Positions 1 through 13,203 of a DNA stretch of 64,000 nt are shown here, piece by piece; positions within the stretch are counted from its first letter, which is position 1; the number at the start of each line of letters is the position of its first letter. The stretch is from Megascapheus bottae (taxonomy: Eukaryota > Chordata > Mammalia > Rodentia > Geomyidae). Under the pieces are notes generated by a model that was given only the letters and a program-made list of their open reading frames with translations, did not search any database and was not told where the DNA came from. Where the stretch lies: positions 1,674,001 through 1,738,000 of the forward strand of contig JANJXV010000099.1 of NCBI GenBank assembly GCA_024803745.1, given 5' to 3'. A program made the position numbers and the translations under genes.

Positions 1-333
1 ACCCTTATACTGTACGGATCTACACTTGATGGCTGTTGAGCAATATTGTATATGTAGGTGGTTAATTATTCTCTAGGCTCAGAGGGACTTAAAGACAATA
101 GAGACTGGATTGAGAGGCTTATTGTTTTGGGTATAAATCGCTTACCAGTGGTTGTATTAGGCTGGTCTGTAAGTGCACAAAAAGTAAGAGTGATAATACC
201 AATCAAAACTTGTGAACTTCTAGTGTCTGCCAGCGACAGAGGTCTAGGTTGGTTATATCTGAAAAACTATAATCGTATTTAGTAGTAATCTTGCTCCCAT
301 TTTCAAATGGGCAGAACAAGAAACTCAAGAAAA

Positions 334-1313
334 ATGTCAAATCAAGAAACAACATCCCCCACCCAATGTAAACAAACAATGGAAGAGTCACTGGCAATCC
401 TAGAGGAGAGTCTTCCAATTGCTACACAAATGCAATTGATAAACATCATTAATGAAAAATGTGAAAATATAAAGAAAGAGATAATGGAGGAAGCCATACA
501 GGAACAAGAGGAAAGCAAAACAAGGTGATAAGTGAAAAAGCAGAAGCCATAAAGGAGGCCATAATAAAGGTTTTTCAAAGAAAGATGGATGAATTCAAAG
601 AATCCACAAATAAAAACGTGACCAAACTCCAGCAAATGTCCAAAGAAAATAAAGCTACTGAGCTAACCACTCAAAAGGAAATCAAGGAGATAAAGAAATC
701 CATACATGATCTAAAACAAGGGATGCAAGGCATCAAAAGTGAGCAATTAGAAGCAAGGGAGATGAAAAATAAAGTAGATAGCTTTGATAGCAGGTTAGAC
801 ATTGCAGAGGAGAGAATTTCCGTGGCTGAAGATAATTTAGGTATTATAAAGAACAGAGAATGAGTCAATCCAAATCTAGGAAATATGAGAGAGCGCTTCA
901 GGAGGTCCAAGACACAATTAGGAAGCCTAATTTAAGGCTAGTTGGTACTGAGGAGGGAGTGGAGAAAGAGGTCAATGGTATTGGAAATATACTTCAGGGA
1001 ATCATCTCAGAGAATTTCCCAAATATCCAGAAGGGCAGGCCCATCCAGGTACGAGAACCTTTTAGAACCCCAAACAGACCTGACCAGAAAAGAACATCCC
1101 ACCGCCACATTGTGATCCGAACTGGATCAATAGAAACGAAGGGAAAGATCCTAAATCCTAAAGGCAGCCAGGGAAAAGGGATCAGTAACCTACAAAGGCA
1201 AACCAATCAGAATAACCCCAGATTTCTCAGCAGAGACCATGCAAGCACGAAGTGACTGGAAGCATATATGTCATGCCCTTATATCAAATAACTACCAACC
1301 AAGAATACTGTAG
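334..1313 (+). pseudogene. L1-A ORF1 (RNA-binding protein), broken
   Basis: ORF1p is the L1 RNA-binding chaperone. It has an N-terminal coiled coil (charged, heptad-like segment about 525-860), an RRM-like middle around the RKPNLRLVG motif, and a basic C-terminal domain. The conserved start is the ATG at 334; an upstream ATG at 307 is in frame only in this copy. The frame is lost by a deletion near 520. It is interrupted again at 860-863, where stop and start overlap as ATGA (shared by every copy), and disturbed a third time by a 7-base duplication near 1152. The end is the TAG at 1311-1313, taken from the intact end in copy E. Confidence 0.85.
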
Positions 1314-1544
1314 CCAGCTAAGCTCTCATTCATAACTGAGGGAACAAGAAAAACATTCCATTCCAGGGAAAAGCTGCAACAATATGTCGAAACAAAACCA
1401 ACACTACAGAGAATTCTCAAAGATGCTCTATACATAGAAAACCAAAATAAATGCAATATAGGGAAAGAAATGGCACCTAAACAGCATACCATCTAAGGAC
1501 CACAAGAACTGTCAAGACACAGGCCCTACTAAAAGCTTTTAAAA

Positions 1545-4500
1545 ATGGTAGGAACTAATAAATATCTCTCAATCCTAACTCTCAATATCAATGGATTTAA
1601 CTCTCCAATTAAACGGCATAGGTTGTCTAGTTGGATCAAAAAGCAAGAGCCATCGTTCTGTTGACTTCGAGAGACACATCTTACCCAAAAGCAATCATCT
1701 TTTGAAAGTGAGAGGTTGGAATAAACTCTATCAAGCTAACTGCCCCCATAAACAGGCTATAGTTGCCATCCAAATATCAGATACAATAGACTTCAAACTA
1801 AAATTAGTAAGAAAAGACAAAGAAGGTTACTACATACTACTAAAGGGATCTTTCCTCCCGGAAGACATAACAATCCTAAATATTTACACACCCAATCCCG
1901 GAGCTCCAAACTTCATCAAGCAAACTTTACTTACACTGAAACCATACATAGATCGAAATACAGTGATTGTTGGTGAGTTTAACACACCACTCTCACCTAT
2001 GGACAGATCAACAAGGCAAAAACTCAACAGAGAAACCTTAGAACTGAACAACTATATAGACCAACTAGATCTAACAGACATCTGCAGAATATTCCACCCA
2101 GTAACACCACAATATACGTTTTTCTCAGCACCACATGGAACATTTTCCAAAATAGACCACATCTTAGGCCATAAAGCAAACCTGGACTTATTCAGAAACA
2201 CTGAAATTATTCCATGCACACTCTCAGACCATAAAGGCATCAAATTGGAGCTGAACACACATCTCCACCAAAGAAAACCCTGTAACTCATGGAGACTGAA
2301 CCACACATTGTTGAATCAAAAACAATGGGTAATCGAAGAGATCAGAACAGATATCCAACTGTTTATGAAATTTAACAATAAGGAGCACACAAATATCAAC
2401 TCCTTAGGGACACAACAAAGGCAGTACTCATAGGAAAATTTATAGCGTGGAGTGCCTACAACAGCAAGTTGGAAAAATGGCAAACCAACTAGTTAATGTC
2501 TCACCTTAACCTCCTGGAAAAAGAGCAACAAACCAACCCTAAACCCATTAGGAGAAAGCAAATTATTAAAATCAAAGCAGAATTAAATGATTTGGAATAA
2601 AAAAAACTATACAAAGAATCAACAAAACAAGGAGTTGGTTCTTGAAAGAATTAACAAAATTGACAAGCCCTTAGCAAATCTTACCAAAAAAAGAAGAGAA
2701 CATATCGAAATAAACAAAATCGCAGATGAAAATGGTAATATCACGACAGAAATTACCAAGATCCAGAATATCATGAGGGAATACTTCTCAAACCTTTACG
2801 CCAACAAATTTGAGAATCTAGAAGAAATGGATGAATTCCTAGACAATATTAACATACACACACTGAACCAAGAAGAGCTAACCCAACTCAACAGGCCTAT
2901 GTCAAGCTCTGAAATAGAAATGGAAATTAGACAACTTCCACTTAAAAAGAGCCCAGGGCCAGATGGATTCACAGCTGAATTCTATACGGTCTTCAAAGCA
3001 GAGCTCACACCAATACTCCTCAAGCTCTTCAACGAAATTGAAAATGAAGGTTCTTTACTAAACTGATTCTGTGAAGCCAGCATATCCCTCATCCCCAAAC
3101 CAGACAGAGATTCATCAAAGAAAGAGATCTATAGACCCATTTCTTTGATGAACCTCGATGCAAAACTTCTCAACAAAATACTGGCCAACCTTCTACAACA
3201 ACTCATCAAAAAAATATACACTATGATCAAACTGGATTCATCACAGGGAGGCAAAGCTGGTTCAACATACACAAATCAATTAATATAATTCAACACATCA
3301 ACAGGAGCAGGGATAAAATCACATGATTGTCTCAATAGATGCGGAAAAGGCATTTGACAAGATCCAAAACCCCTTTATGTTAAAAGATGTGGAGAAACTA
3401 GGAATCCATGGAACATTTCTCAATGTAATAAAGGCTGTGTATGAGAAACTCACTGCTAGTATTATACTTAATGGTGAAAATCTAAAGCCATTCCCTCTAA
3501 AATCAGGAACGAGAAAAGGATGCCCACTCTCTCCACTCTTTTTTAACATAGTACTAGAATTCCTAGGCAGTGCAATAAGGCAAGAAGCAAGCATAAAGGG
3601 GATCCAAGTAGGGAAAGAGGAAATAAAACTATCCCTCTTTGCAGATGACATGATTCTGTATTTAAACAATCCTATAGACTCTACTCCCAAGCTCCTTGAG
3701 CTGATTCAAAGCTTTGGAAGGGTAGCAGGCCATAAAATCAACCCTCACAAATCAACTGCCTTACTTTACGCCAACACTGAGAGGAACGAGGCAATAATCA
3801 GGAAAGAAAATCCTTTCACAATAGCCTCAAAGAAAATAAAGTACCTAGCAATTAGCTTAACTAAGAATGTAAAGGACCGTTTAGATGAAAACTTTAAAAC
3901 CCTAAAAAAGGAAATTAAAGCAGAACTGAGGAAATGGAAAAACCTCCCATGCTCCTGGATTGGAAGAATCAACATTGTGAAAATGACAATCTTGCCAAGG
4001 GCTATCTACAAATTCAATGTAATACCCATCAACATCCCAATGTCATTCTTTAAAGACATAGAAGAGGCAATTCAAAATTTCATATGGAATAATAAAAGAC
4101 CCCGTATAGCAAAAACACTTCTTAGCAGAAAGAACAGCGCTGGAGGAATTTCAATTCCAAACTTAAGGCTCTATTACAGAGCTATAATTCTCAAAACAGC
4201 TTGGTACTGGCACAAGAACAGGCCTGAAGTCCAATGGAGTAGAACTGCGGACCCAGTTATTAAACCACAGACCTATGGCCACCTAATCTTTGACCAGGGA
4301 GCCAAAAAAATAGAATGGAAGAAAGATAGCCTCTTCAACAAGTTGTGCTGGCAGAACTGGTTAAACACCTGCAGAAAACTAAAGTTGGATCCTTCTTTGT
4401 CCCCTTGCACTAGAATTAACTCCAAATGGATTAAAGACGTGGAGGTAAAAGCTGACACACTGACAAGTTTACAGGAAGGAATAGGAGATACACTAGGCCT

Positions 4501-5386
4501 CCTTGGTACAGGTCGAAACTTTCTTAATAAGGACCAAGAATCACAACAAATCAGTGAAAGGCTGGATAAGTGGGACTGCATTAAACTGCAGAGCTTTTGT
4601 ATGGCAACGGATATAGCTAGTAAACTAATAAGGAAGCCTACAGAGTGGGAGAAGATCTTCACCACCCAAACAACGGAACAAGGCCTCATATCTAAAATAT
4701 ATCAACAACTCAAAAAATTGAATCACTCCAAAACTAACCTCCAAAGTAACACCCATCCCATTACAAAATGGGCCAAAGACTTAAAGAGAGTCTTCTCTGA
4801 AGAAGAAACAAAAATGGCCTATAGACACATGAAGAAATGCTCAACATTTCTGGACATAAAATAAATGCAAATCAAAACAAGTCTAAGATTCCACCTAACT
4901 CCAGTTAGAATGGCCAGGATCAGGAAAACGAATGACAACAGATGCTGGAGGGGATGTGGTCAGGAGGGATCACTACTACACTGTTGGTGGGAGTGCAAAC
5001 TCGTTCAACCACTATGGAAAGCAGTGCGGCAGTGCCTCAAAAGGCTAAAGATACAACTCCCCTATGACCCAGCAATTCCAGTACTTGGCATTTACCCAAC
5101 AATCCAGAAACAAGGGCATACTAAACCCACTAGCACAACAATGTTCATTGCAGCACTATTCACCATAGCAAAGATATGGAACCAACCCAGATGTCCCTCA
5201 GTTGATGAGTGGATCAACAAGTTGTGGTATTTGTACACAATGGAATTCTATGCTGCTGTCAGAAAGAATGACATCGCCCCATTTGTTAGGAAATGGAAAG
5301 ACTTAGAACAAATCATATTAAGTGAAGTAAGCCAGACTCAAAGGAACTTAGGCTCAGTGGTTTCCCTCAATCGTCATAATCAGTAG
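1545..5386 (+). pseudogene. L1-A ORF2 (endonuclease and reverse transcriptase), broken
   Basis: The start is the ATG at 1545, giving the typical L1 endonuclease opening (LSILTLNINGFNSPIK). Endonuclease motifs follow: a GEFNTPLS block where L1 normally has GDFNTPLS, and the SDH motif near 2230. The reverse transcriptase lies in a 513-codon open stretch at 3323-4864 with the FADD catalytic box near 3640. The cysteine-rich C-terminal region lies at 4865-5386. Lesions include a TGA in the endonuclease near 1662, a 1-base shift near 1705 (shared), a TAG near 2431, a shift near 2598 (shared), shifts before 3323, and TAA at 4861. No functional product is expected. Confidence 0.9.
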
Positions 5387-5780
5387 AAACCTTGGGATCT
5401 ACTAGCAGAGATTGGCAATAGAGCAAAAGGCCATATATAAGGCCATATAATGTGAAGCTAATTGAAAGGACCTCCAGGATATTGACACAAAAGCCATATA
5501 ATGAATGATTGTTGTCCTTAATGTACTATGTTGTCTCTCATCTCGCTTGCTGTCCCTTGGTTATCCCATATTGGTATAGTATCTCACTTTGTTATCTGAT
5601 ATATTGAATTTATTTGTATTTGGATATTTGAAATTTGATAGGGAAGGGGGGAAAACCAAGACGGGTGGGGGGTGTGGGGTTGGAGGGAAATGGGTACCAA
5701 GACATTTGAAAGGGTATCAATGTATGTGAATTAATGCACCTTCTATCTGACAAATATTATCTAACCCTTTTACTAATTAC

Positions 5781-5786
5781 AATAAA
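5781..5786 (+). terminator. L1-A polyadenylation signal AATAAA
   Basis: An AATAAA hexamer sits just before the A-rich tail that ends L1-A. The tail is short and interrupted (TG inside), so it is weak evidence for continued function. Confidence 0.7.
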
Positions 5787-6430
5787 AAAATGAAAAAAAA
5801 GAAAGTTGTAGTGTGTGGGGAGGATGATGGGGTCAAATACATTTCTTCTTAGAAATTTACCTCATCTGGTTGCCCTGGATTTTCCTGGCCTTCTTCTTAC
5901 AGAAAGTTCTGTTATACTGGATTTGTGGCTTGGCAATGATCTAGCATGTACATCTTCGAGTAAGACATCCACAACTTCCATGCCTGAGACTCGAGTTTCC
6001 TGACCTTTGGCAACAGCACAGCAACATCTTTCTTCCTCCTGAGCCACAGGCCAAGTGAGCTGGCTTGAGCTGGTTGTTAGTTACACTGGCTTGGTTACCA
6101 GGGTTCCGTATTCTGTTCCATTGTGAGGGAGGCAGGGTCACCTTTCAGGGCCCAATGACCAAAGATCCTTCCTCACAAAAGACCTCACCAAAGACATACT
6201 GGAGGCTGAATCTCTCCTCCAGTCTCACAATATACATGTGGATGTAGTATACAGCACACCTTATTTGTCCAATCCCAATGTCTTCCACTTGGCCCAACTA
6301 CCAGTCTGGTCTCAGGCTCAAGGAGCCTTTCTTAGGTAAGATCCAAACTTAAGGGTCAATATTGCCCTCATCCTTTACAAAACATTTGCTTCACAGTGCC
6401 TTCTCTGCCTGAATTTGCCCCTTGTCGAAC

Positions 6431-6622
6431 TTTTTTTGTTTTTGCTAGTCTTGGGACTTGACCTCAGAGTGTGAACATTGTTCTTGGGCTTTCTTTAGGC
6501 TTTAGCTGTCCCACCGAGCCACAGCACCACTTGCAGCGTTTTCTATGTATGTGGTAATGAGGAATCAAACCTGAGGCTTACTGCTTGGTAGCCAAGGACT
6601 CTCCCACTAGGTCAAACACACA
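6431..6622 (-). mobile_element. Twin ID-like SINE in F1
   Basis: Read on the minus strand it shows the two-monomer ID-like pattern: a tRNA-derived head (weak A box and B box) and a second monomer with the GAGCCACAG complement and an A-rich tail. It is older than the plus-strand SINE next to it, judged by its many changes. Confidence 0.8.
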
Positions 6623-6828
6623 GGGCATCTTGCACATATTTTTGACGTCAATCTACTAGGATATTATTAGGTTTCTGTATCCTAATCAATTTTTTCCTGA
6701 TGACTAGCTTTGCTGTCATGTGTAAAAAATGCAAGAGGGAAAAACACAGAAGAATTAGTGAAATTTAAAAAAAAGCATTAGACACAGTTAAGTGTTCATT
6801 CTTTGTAGGAGAAAGGATATTTGGATAT

Positions 6829-6857
6829 GATGATGATGATGATGAAGATGATGATAA
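6829..6857. repeat. (GAT)n short tandem repeat in F1
   Basis: An interrupted GAT tract. F2 and F3 carry shorter versions with different interruptions, so it has changed since the units were copied. Confidence 0.8.
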
Positions 6858-6876
6858 CTTTATAATTACTATGTCA

Positions 6877-7075
6877 GGGTTGAGAGTTTGGCATAGTGGT
6901 AGAGTGCTTGCCTAGCATCCATGAAGATCTGGGTTTGATTGCTCAGTACCACATAGATAGAAAATCTAGATGTGGCACTGTGGCTCAAGTGGCAGAGGGC
7001 TAGACTTGAGAAAACCCGAGGACAGTGCTCAGGCCCTGAATTCAAGCCCCAAGACTGGCAGAAAGATAAAAGAAA
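6877..7075 (+). mobile_element. Twin ID-like SINE in F1
   Basis: The first monomer has the ID head (GGCATAGTGGTAGAGTGC, then a GGTTTGATTGC B box). The second monomer is GCACTGTGGCTCAAGTGG with AGTGCTCAGGCCCTGA, ending in an A-rich tail. The same insertion is present in F2, F3 and the inverted spacer, so it predates the L1 array. Confidence 0.9.
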
Positions 7076-7772
7076 ATAAAAATGCTTTTTACGAGCTAAT
7101 TCACTCACAGCATTTGCTTCTGAAATCTTCGCTTCTGCATCTTGTGAAATACCCCTTTCCCTCAACGTAGACAAGAAAAACAGATCCATCCCATGGTCCA
7201 CTGTGAGGCCACTGGTTGGGCTAAGAGCTAGTCGTGCAGCAACACATAAGTTTTATTCTAATACTTTCCAAACTTTGTACTCAAATATGCTACCTACTTA
7301 CCAACTTAGGTCAGTTATCCATATGCTATACCTTTTCTTCATTACTACAATATTCTTACACTCCTACGTTAATCCTCTTTTACCTCCCCTGACCTCTCTC
7401 ATTCTTTTTTTCTATCTCTGGACCTCTGCTCGTCTTTCAACCCTTATACTGCACGGATTTACACTTGATGGCTGTTGAGCAATACTGTATATGTAGGTGG
7501 TTAATTATTCTCTAGGCTCAGAGGGACTTAAAGACAATAGAGATTGGATTGAGAGGATTATTGTTTTGGGTATAAATCGCCTATCAGTGGTTGTATTAAA
7601 CTGGTCTGTAAGTGCACAAAAAGAACGAGTGATAATACCAATCAAAACTTGTGAACATCTAGAGTCTGCCAGCTACAGAGGTCTAGGTTGGTTATATCTG
7701 AAAAACTATAATCGTATTTAGTAGTAACATTGCTCCCATTTTCAAATGGGCAGAACAAGAAACTCAAGAAAA

Positions 7773-8731
7773 ATGTCAAATCAAGAAACAACATTCCGAC
7801 TCACTGTAAACAGACAATGGAACAGTCACTGGCAAACCTAGAGGAGAGTCTTCCAATTGCTACACAAATGCAATTGATAAACATCATTAATGAAAAATGT
7901 GAAAATATAAAGAAAGAGATAATGGAGGAAGCCATACCTGAACAAGAGGAAAGCAAAAACAAGGTGATAAATGAAAAAGAAGAAGCCATAAAGGAGGCCA
8001 TAATAAAGGTTTTTCAAAGAAAGATGGATGAATTCATAGAATCCACAAATAAAAACGTGACCAAACTCCAGCAAATGTCCAAAGAAAATAAAGCTACTGA
8101 GCTAACCACTCAAAAGGAAATCAAGGAGATAAAGAAATCCATACATGATCTAAAACAAGAGATGCAGGCATCAAAAGTGAGCAATTAGAAGCAAGGGAGA
8201 TGAAAAATAAAGTAGATAGCTTTGGTAGCAGGTTAGACATTGCAGAAGAGAGTTTTTCCGTGGCTGAAGATAATTTAGGTATTATAAAGAACAGAAAATG
8301 AGTCAATCCAAATCTAGGAAATATGAGAGAGCGCTTCAGGAGGTCCAAGATACAATTAGGAAGCCTAATTTAAGGCTAGTTGGTATTGAGGAGGGAGTGG
8401 AGAAAGAGGTCAATGGTATTGGAAATATACTTCAGGGAATCATCTCAGAATTTCCCAAATATCCAGAACGGCAGGCCATCCAGATACGAGAAGCTTTTAG
8501 AACCTCAAAGAGACCTGACCAGAAAAGAACATGCCACCGCCACATTGTGATCCGAACTGGATCAATAGAAACGAAAGGAAAGATCCTAAAGGCATCCAGG
8601 GAAAAGGGATCAGTAACCTACAAAGGCAAACCAATCAGAATAACCCCAGATTTCTCAGCAGAGACCATGCAAGCACAAAGTGACTGGAAGCATATAAGTC
8701 ATGCCCTTAAATCAAACCAAGAATACTGTAG
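7773..8731 (+). pseudogene. L1-B ORF1, broken
   Basis: Same architecture as in L1-A. The first part, to 8188, reads through the coiled coil and is then thrown out of frame by a private 1-base deletion near 8166. The second part starts at the shared ATGA overlap at 8298 and runs to 8753 in a shifted frame after a deletion near the end. The native stop TAG lies at 8729-8731. Confidence 0.82.
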
Positions 8732-8962
8732 CCAGCTAAGCTCTCATTCATAACTGAGGGAACAATAAAATCATTCCATTCCAGGGAAAAGCTGCAACAA
8801 TATGTCGAAACAAAACCAACACTACAGAGAATTCTCAAAGATGCTCTATAAATAGAAAACCAAAATAAATGCAATATAGGGAAAGAAATGGCACCTAAAG
8901 AGCATACCATCTAAGGACCACAAGAACTGTCAAGACACAGGCCCTACTAAAAGCTTTTAAAA

Positions 8963-11900
8963 ATGCTAGGAACTAATAAATATCTCTCAATCCTAACTCT
9001 CAATATCAATGGACTGAACTCTCCAATTAAAGGGCATAGGCTGTCTAGTTGGATCAAAAAGCAAGAGCCATCGTTCTGCTGTCTTCAAGAGACACATCTT
9101 ACCCAAAAACAATCATCTTTTGAAAGGGAGAGGTTGGAATAAACTCTATCAAGCTAACTGCCCCCATAAACAGGCTGGAGTTGCCATCCTCATATCAGAT
9201 ACAACAGACTTCAAACTAAAATTAGTAAGAAAATACAAAGAAGGTTACTACATACAACTAAAGGTATCTTTCCTCCAGGAAGACAGAACGATCCTAAATA
9301 TTTACACACCCAATCTCGGAGCTCCAAACTTCATCAAGCAAACTTTACTTACACTGAAACCATACATAGATCGAAATACAGTGATTGTTGGTGAGGTTAA
9401 CACACCACTCTCACCTATGGACAGAACAACAAGGCAAAAACTTAAAAGAGAAACCTTAGAACTGAACAACTATATAGACCAAGTAGATCTAACAGACATC
9501 TGCAGAATATTCCACCCAGTAACACAACAATATACGTTTTTCTCAGCAGCACGTGGAACATTTTCCAAAATAGACCACATCTTAGGCCATAAACAAACCC
9601 GGACAGATTCAGAAACACTGAAATTATTCCATGCACACTCTCAGACCATAAAGGCATCAAATTGGAGCTGAACACACATCTCCACCAAAGAAAACCCTGT
9701 AACTCATGGAGACTGAACAACACATTGTTGAATCAAAAACAATGGGTAATCGAAGAGATCAGAACAGATATCCAACTGTTTATGAAATTGAACAATAAGG
9801 AGCACACAAATATCAACTCCTTAGGGACACAACAAAGGCAGTACTCAGAGGAAAATTTATAGCGCTGAGTGCCTACCACAGAAAGTTGGAAAAATGGCAA
9901 ACCAACTGGTTAATGTCTCACCATAACCTCATGGAAAAAGAGCAACAAACCAACCCTAAACCCATTAGGAGAAAGCAAATTATTAAAATCAAAGCAGAAT
10001 TAAATGATTTGGAATAAAAAAATCTATAGAAAGAATCAACAAAACAAGGAGTTGGTTCTTTGAAAGAATTAACAAAATTGACAAGCCCTTAGCAAATCTT
10101 ACCAAAAAAAGAAGAGAGCATATCGAAATAAACAAAATCGCAGATGAAAGTGGTAATATCACGACAGAAATTACCAAGATCCAGAATATCATGAGGGAAT
10201 ACTTCTCAAACCTTTACGCCAACAAATTTGAGAATCTAGAAGAAATGGATGAATTCCTAGACAATATTAACATACCCAAACTGAACCAAGAAGAGCTAAC
10301 CCAACTCAACAGGCCTATTTCAAGCTCTGAAATAGAAATGGAAATTAGACAACTTCCACTTAAAAAGAATCCAGGGCCAGATGGATTCACAGCTGAATTG
10401 TATAAGGTCTTCAAAGCAGAGCTCACACCAATACTCCTCAAGCTCTTCAACGAAATTGAAAATGAAGGTTCTTTACCAAACTCATTCTGTGAAGCCAGCA
10501 TATCCCTCATCCCCAAACCAGACAGAGATTCATCAAAGAAAGAGATCTATAGACCCATTTCTTTGATGAACATCGATGCAAAACTTCTCAACAATATACT
10601 GGCCAACCGTCTACAACAACTCATCAAAAAAATATACACTATGATCAAACTGGATTCATCACAGGGAGGCAAAGCTGGTTCAACATACACAAATCAATTA
10701 ATATAATTCAACACATCAACTGGAGCAGGGATAAAATCACATGATTGTCTCAATAGATGCGGAAAAGGCATTTGACAAGATCCAAAACCCCTTTTATGTT
10801 AAAAGATGTGGAGAAACTAGGAATCCATGGAACATTTCTCAATGTAATAAAGGCTGTGTATGAGAAACCCACTGCTAGTATTATACTTAATGGTGAAAAT
10901 CTAAAGCCATTCCCTCTAAAATCAGGAATGAGACAAGGATGCCCACTCTCTCCACTCCTTTTTAACATAGTACTAGAATTCCTAGGCAGTGCAATAAGGC
11001 AAGAAGCAAGCATAAAGGGGATCCAAGTAGGGAAAGAGGAAATAAAACTATCCCTCTTTGCCGATGACATGATTCTGTATTTAAAGAATCCTATAGACTC
11101 TACTCCCAAGTTCCTTGAGCTGATTCAAAGCTTTGGAAGGGTAGCAGGCCATAAAATCAACCCTCACAAATCAGCTGCCTTACTTTACGCCAACACTGAG
11201 AGGAACGAGGCAATAATCAGGAAAGAAAATCCTTTCACAATAGCCTCAAAGAAAATAAAGTACCTAGCAATTAGTTTAACTAAGAATGTAAAGGACCGTT
11301 TAGATGAAAACTTTAAAACCCCAAAAAAGGAAATTAAAGCAGAACTAAGTAAATGGAAAAACCTCCCATGCTCCTGGATTGGAAGAATCAACATTGTGAA
11401 AATGACAAACTTGCCAAGGGCTATCTACAAATTCAATGTAATACCCATCAACATCCCAATGTCATTCTTTAAAGACATAGAAGAGGCAATTCAAAATTCA
11501 TATGGAATAATAAAGACCCCGTATAGCAAAAACACTCCTTAGCAGAAAGAACAGCACTGGAGGAATTTCAATTCCAAACTTAAGGCTCTATTACAGAGCT
11601 GTAATTCTCAAAATAGCTTGGTACTGGCACAAGAACAGGCCTGAAGTCCAATGGAGTAGAACTGCGGACCCAGATATTAAACCACAGACCTATGGCCACC
11701 TAATCTTTGACCAGGGAGCCAAAAAAATAGAATGGAAGAAAGATAGCCTCTTCAACAAGTTGTGCTGGCAGAACTGGTTAAACACCTGCAGAAAACTAAA
11801 GTTGGATCCTTCTTTGTCCCCTTGCACTAGAATTAACTCCAAATGGATCAAAGACGTGGAGGTAAAAGCTGACACACTGAAAAGTTTACAGGAAGGAATA

Positions 11901-12803
11901 GGAGATACACTAGGCCTCCTTGGCACAGGTCGAAACTTTCTTAATAAGGACCAAGAATCACAACAAATCAGAGAAAGGCTGGATACGTTGGACTGCATTA
12001 AACTGCAGAGCTTTTGTATGGCAACGGATATAGCTAGTAAACTAATCAGGAAGCCTACAGAGTGGGAGAAGATCTTCACCCCCCAAACAACGGAACAAGG
12101 CCTCATATCTAAAATATATCAACAACTCAAAAAATTGAATCACTCCAAAACTAACCTCCAAAGTAACACCCATCCCATTACAAAATGGGCCAAAGACTTA
12201 AAGAGAGTCTTCTCTGAAGAAGAAACAAAAATGGCCTATAGACACATGAAGAAATGCTCAACATCTCTGGTCATAAAAGAAATGCAAATCAAAACAAGTC
12301 TAAGATTCCACCTAACTCCAGTTAGAATGGCCAGGATCAGGAAAACGAATGACAACAGATGCTGGAGGGGATGTGGTCAGGAGGGATCACTACTACACTG
12401 TTGGTGGGAGTGCAAACTCGTTCAACCACTATGGAAAGCAGTGCGGCAGTGCCTCAAAAGGCTAAACATACAACTCCCCTATGACCCAGCAATTCCAGTA
12501 CTTGGCATTTACCCAACAATCCAGAAACAAGGGCATACTAAACCCACTAGCACAACAATATTCATTGCAGCACTATTCACCATAGCAAAGATATGGAACC
12601 AACCCAGATGTCCCTCAGTTGATGAGTGGATCAACAAGTTGTGGTATTTGTACACAATGGAATTCTATGCTGCTGTCAGAAAGAATGACATCGCCCCATT
12701 TGTTAGGAAATGGAAAGACTTAGAACAAATCATATTAAGTGAAGTAAGCCAGACTCAAAGGAACTTAGGCTCAGTGGTTTCCCTCATTCGTCATAATCAG
12801 TAG
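8963..12803 (+). pseudogene. L1-B ORF2, broken
   Basis: ATG at 8963. The endonuclease start is better kept than in L1-A because the CCLQETHL block has no stop, but the shared 1-base shift before 9120 still breaks it. The GEFNTPLS block has changed further to GEVNTPLS. The RT core with the FADD box is at 10757-11542, ended by a private shift near 11500. The C-terminal part is open for 347 codons (11760-12803). Confidence 0.9.
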
Positions 12804-13197
12804 AAACCTTGGGCTCTACTAGCAGAGATTGGCAATAGAGCAAAAGGCCATATATAAGGCCATATAATGTGAAGCTAATTGAAAGGACCTCCAGGATATT
12901 GACACAAAAGCCATATAATGAATGATTGTTGTCCTTAATGTACTATGTTGTCTCTCATCTCGCTCGCTGTCCCTTGGTTATCCCATATTGGTATAGTATC
13001 TCACTTTGTTATCTGATATATTGAAATTATTTGTATTTGGATATTTGAAATTTGATAGGGAAGGGGGGAAAACCAAGACGGGTGGGGGGTGTGGGGTTGG
13101 AGGGAAATGGGTACCAAGACATGTGAAAGGGTATCAATGTATGTGAATTAATGCACCTTCTATCTGGCAAATATCATCTAACCCTTTTACTAATTAC

Positions 13198-13203
13198 AAT
13201 AAA
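13198..13203 (+). terminator. L1-B polyadenylation signal AATAAA
   Basis: The hexamer directly precedes the A-rich tail of L1-B, at the same place as in A and D. Confidence 0.7.

Larger units (their letters stand above)
1..5800 (+). mobile_element. LINE-1 copy A (first unit of tandem array), left end outside window
   Basis: Near full-length L1 in sense orientation: 5' untranslated region, ORF1, ORF2, 3' untranslated region with a G-rich stretch near 5641-5690, AATAAA and a short A-rich tail. The window opens inside the 5' region: base 1 aligns with base ~7440 of copy B. The element is dead. It shares lesions with the other copies and has private ones: a 1-base deletion near 520, a 7-base duplication near 1152, a TAG near 2431 and a TAA at 4861. 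It is followed directly by spacer F1 and then L1-B. Confidence 0.95.
5801..7185. repeat. Array spacer F1 (non-L1 flank repeated with each L1)
   Basis: About 1.39 kb that follows the L1 tail in every unit (F1, F2, F3). It has no open gene. It contains one SINE on the minus strand, one on the plus strand and a short GAT repeat. A diverged, inverted copy without L1 lies at 31561-32930. Homology to that copy ends at 7185, so the unit boundary to the next L1 5' end is placed there. Confidence 0.85.

Noticed and set aside
58..282. 74-codon frame upstream of ORF1 in L1-A, also at 7497, 14884 and 50493
   Set aside because: It begins with GTG directly after an ATGTAG, so there is no usable start, and its conservation follows from recent duplication of the unit. 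I do not call it an extra L1 gene.
203..418. Many minus-strand frames opposite L1 ORF1 and ORF2
   Set aside because: Shadows of the A-rich L1 coding strand with no independent support.
6877..7075. tRNA gene-like A and B boxes in the SINE heads
   Set aside because: No tRNA fold or anticodon arm. The many dispersed copies with A-rich tails are SINEs.
5801..7185. Spacer F explained as L1 3' transduction
   Set aside because: No A-tail at the far end of the spacer and no target-site duplication visible; the spacer runs straight into the next L1 5' end, and the shared dead lesions favour DNA duplication.
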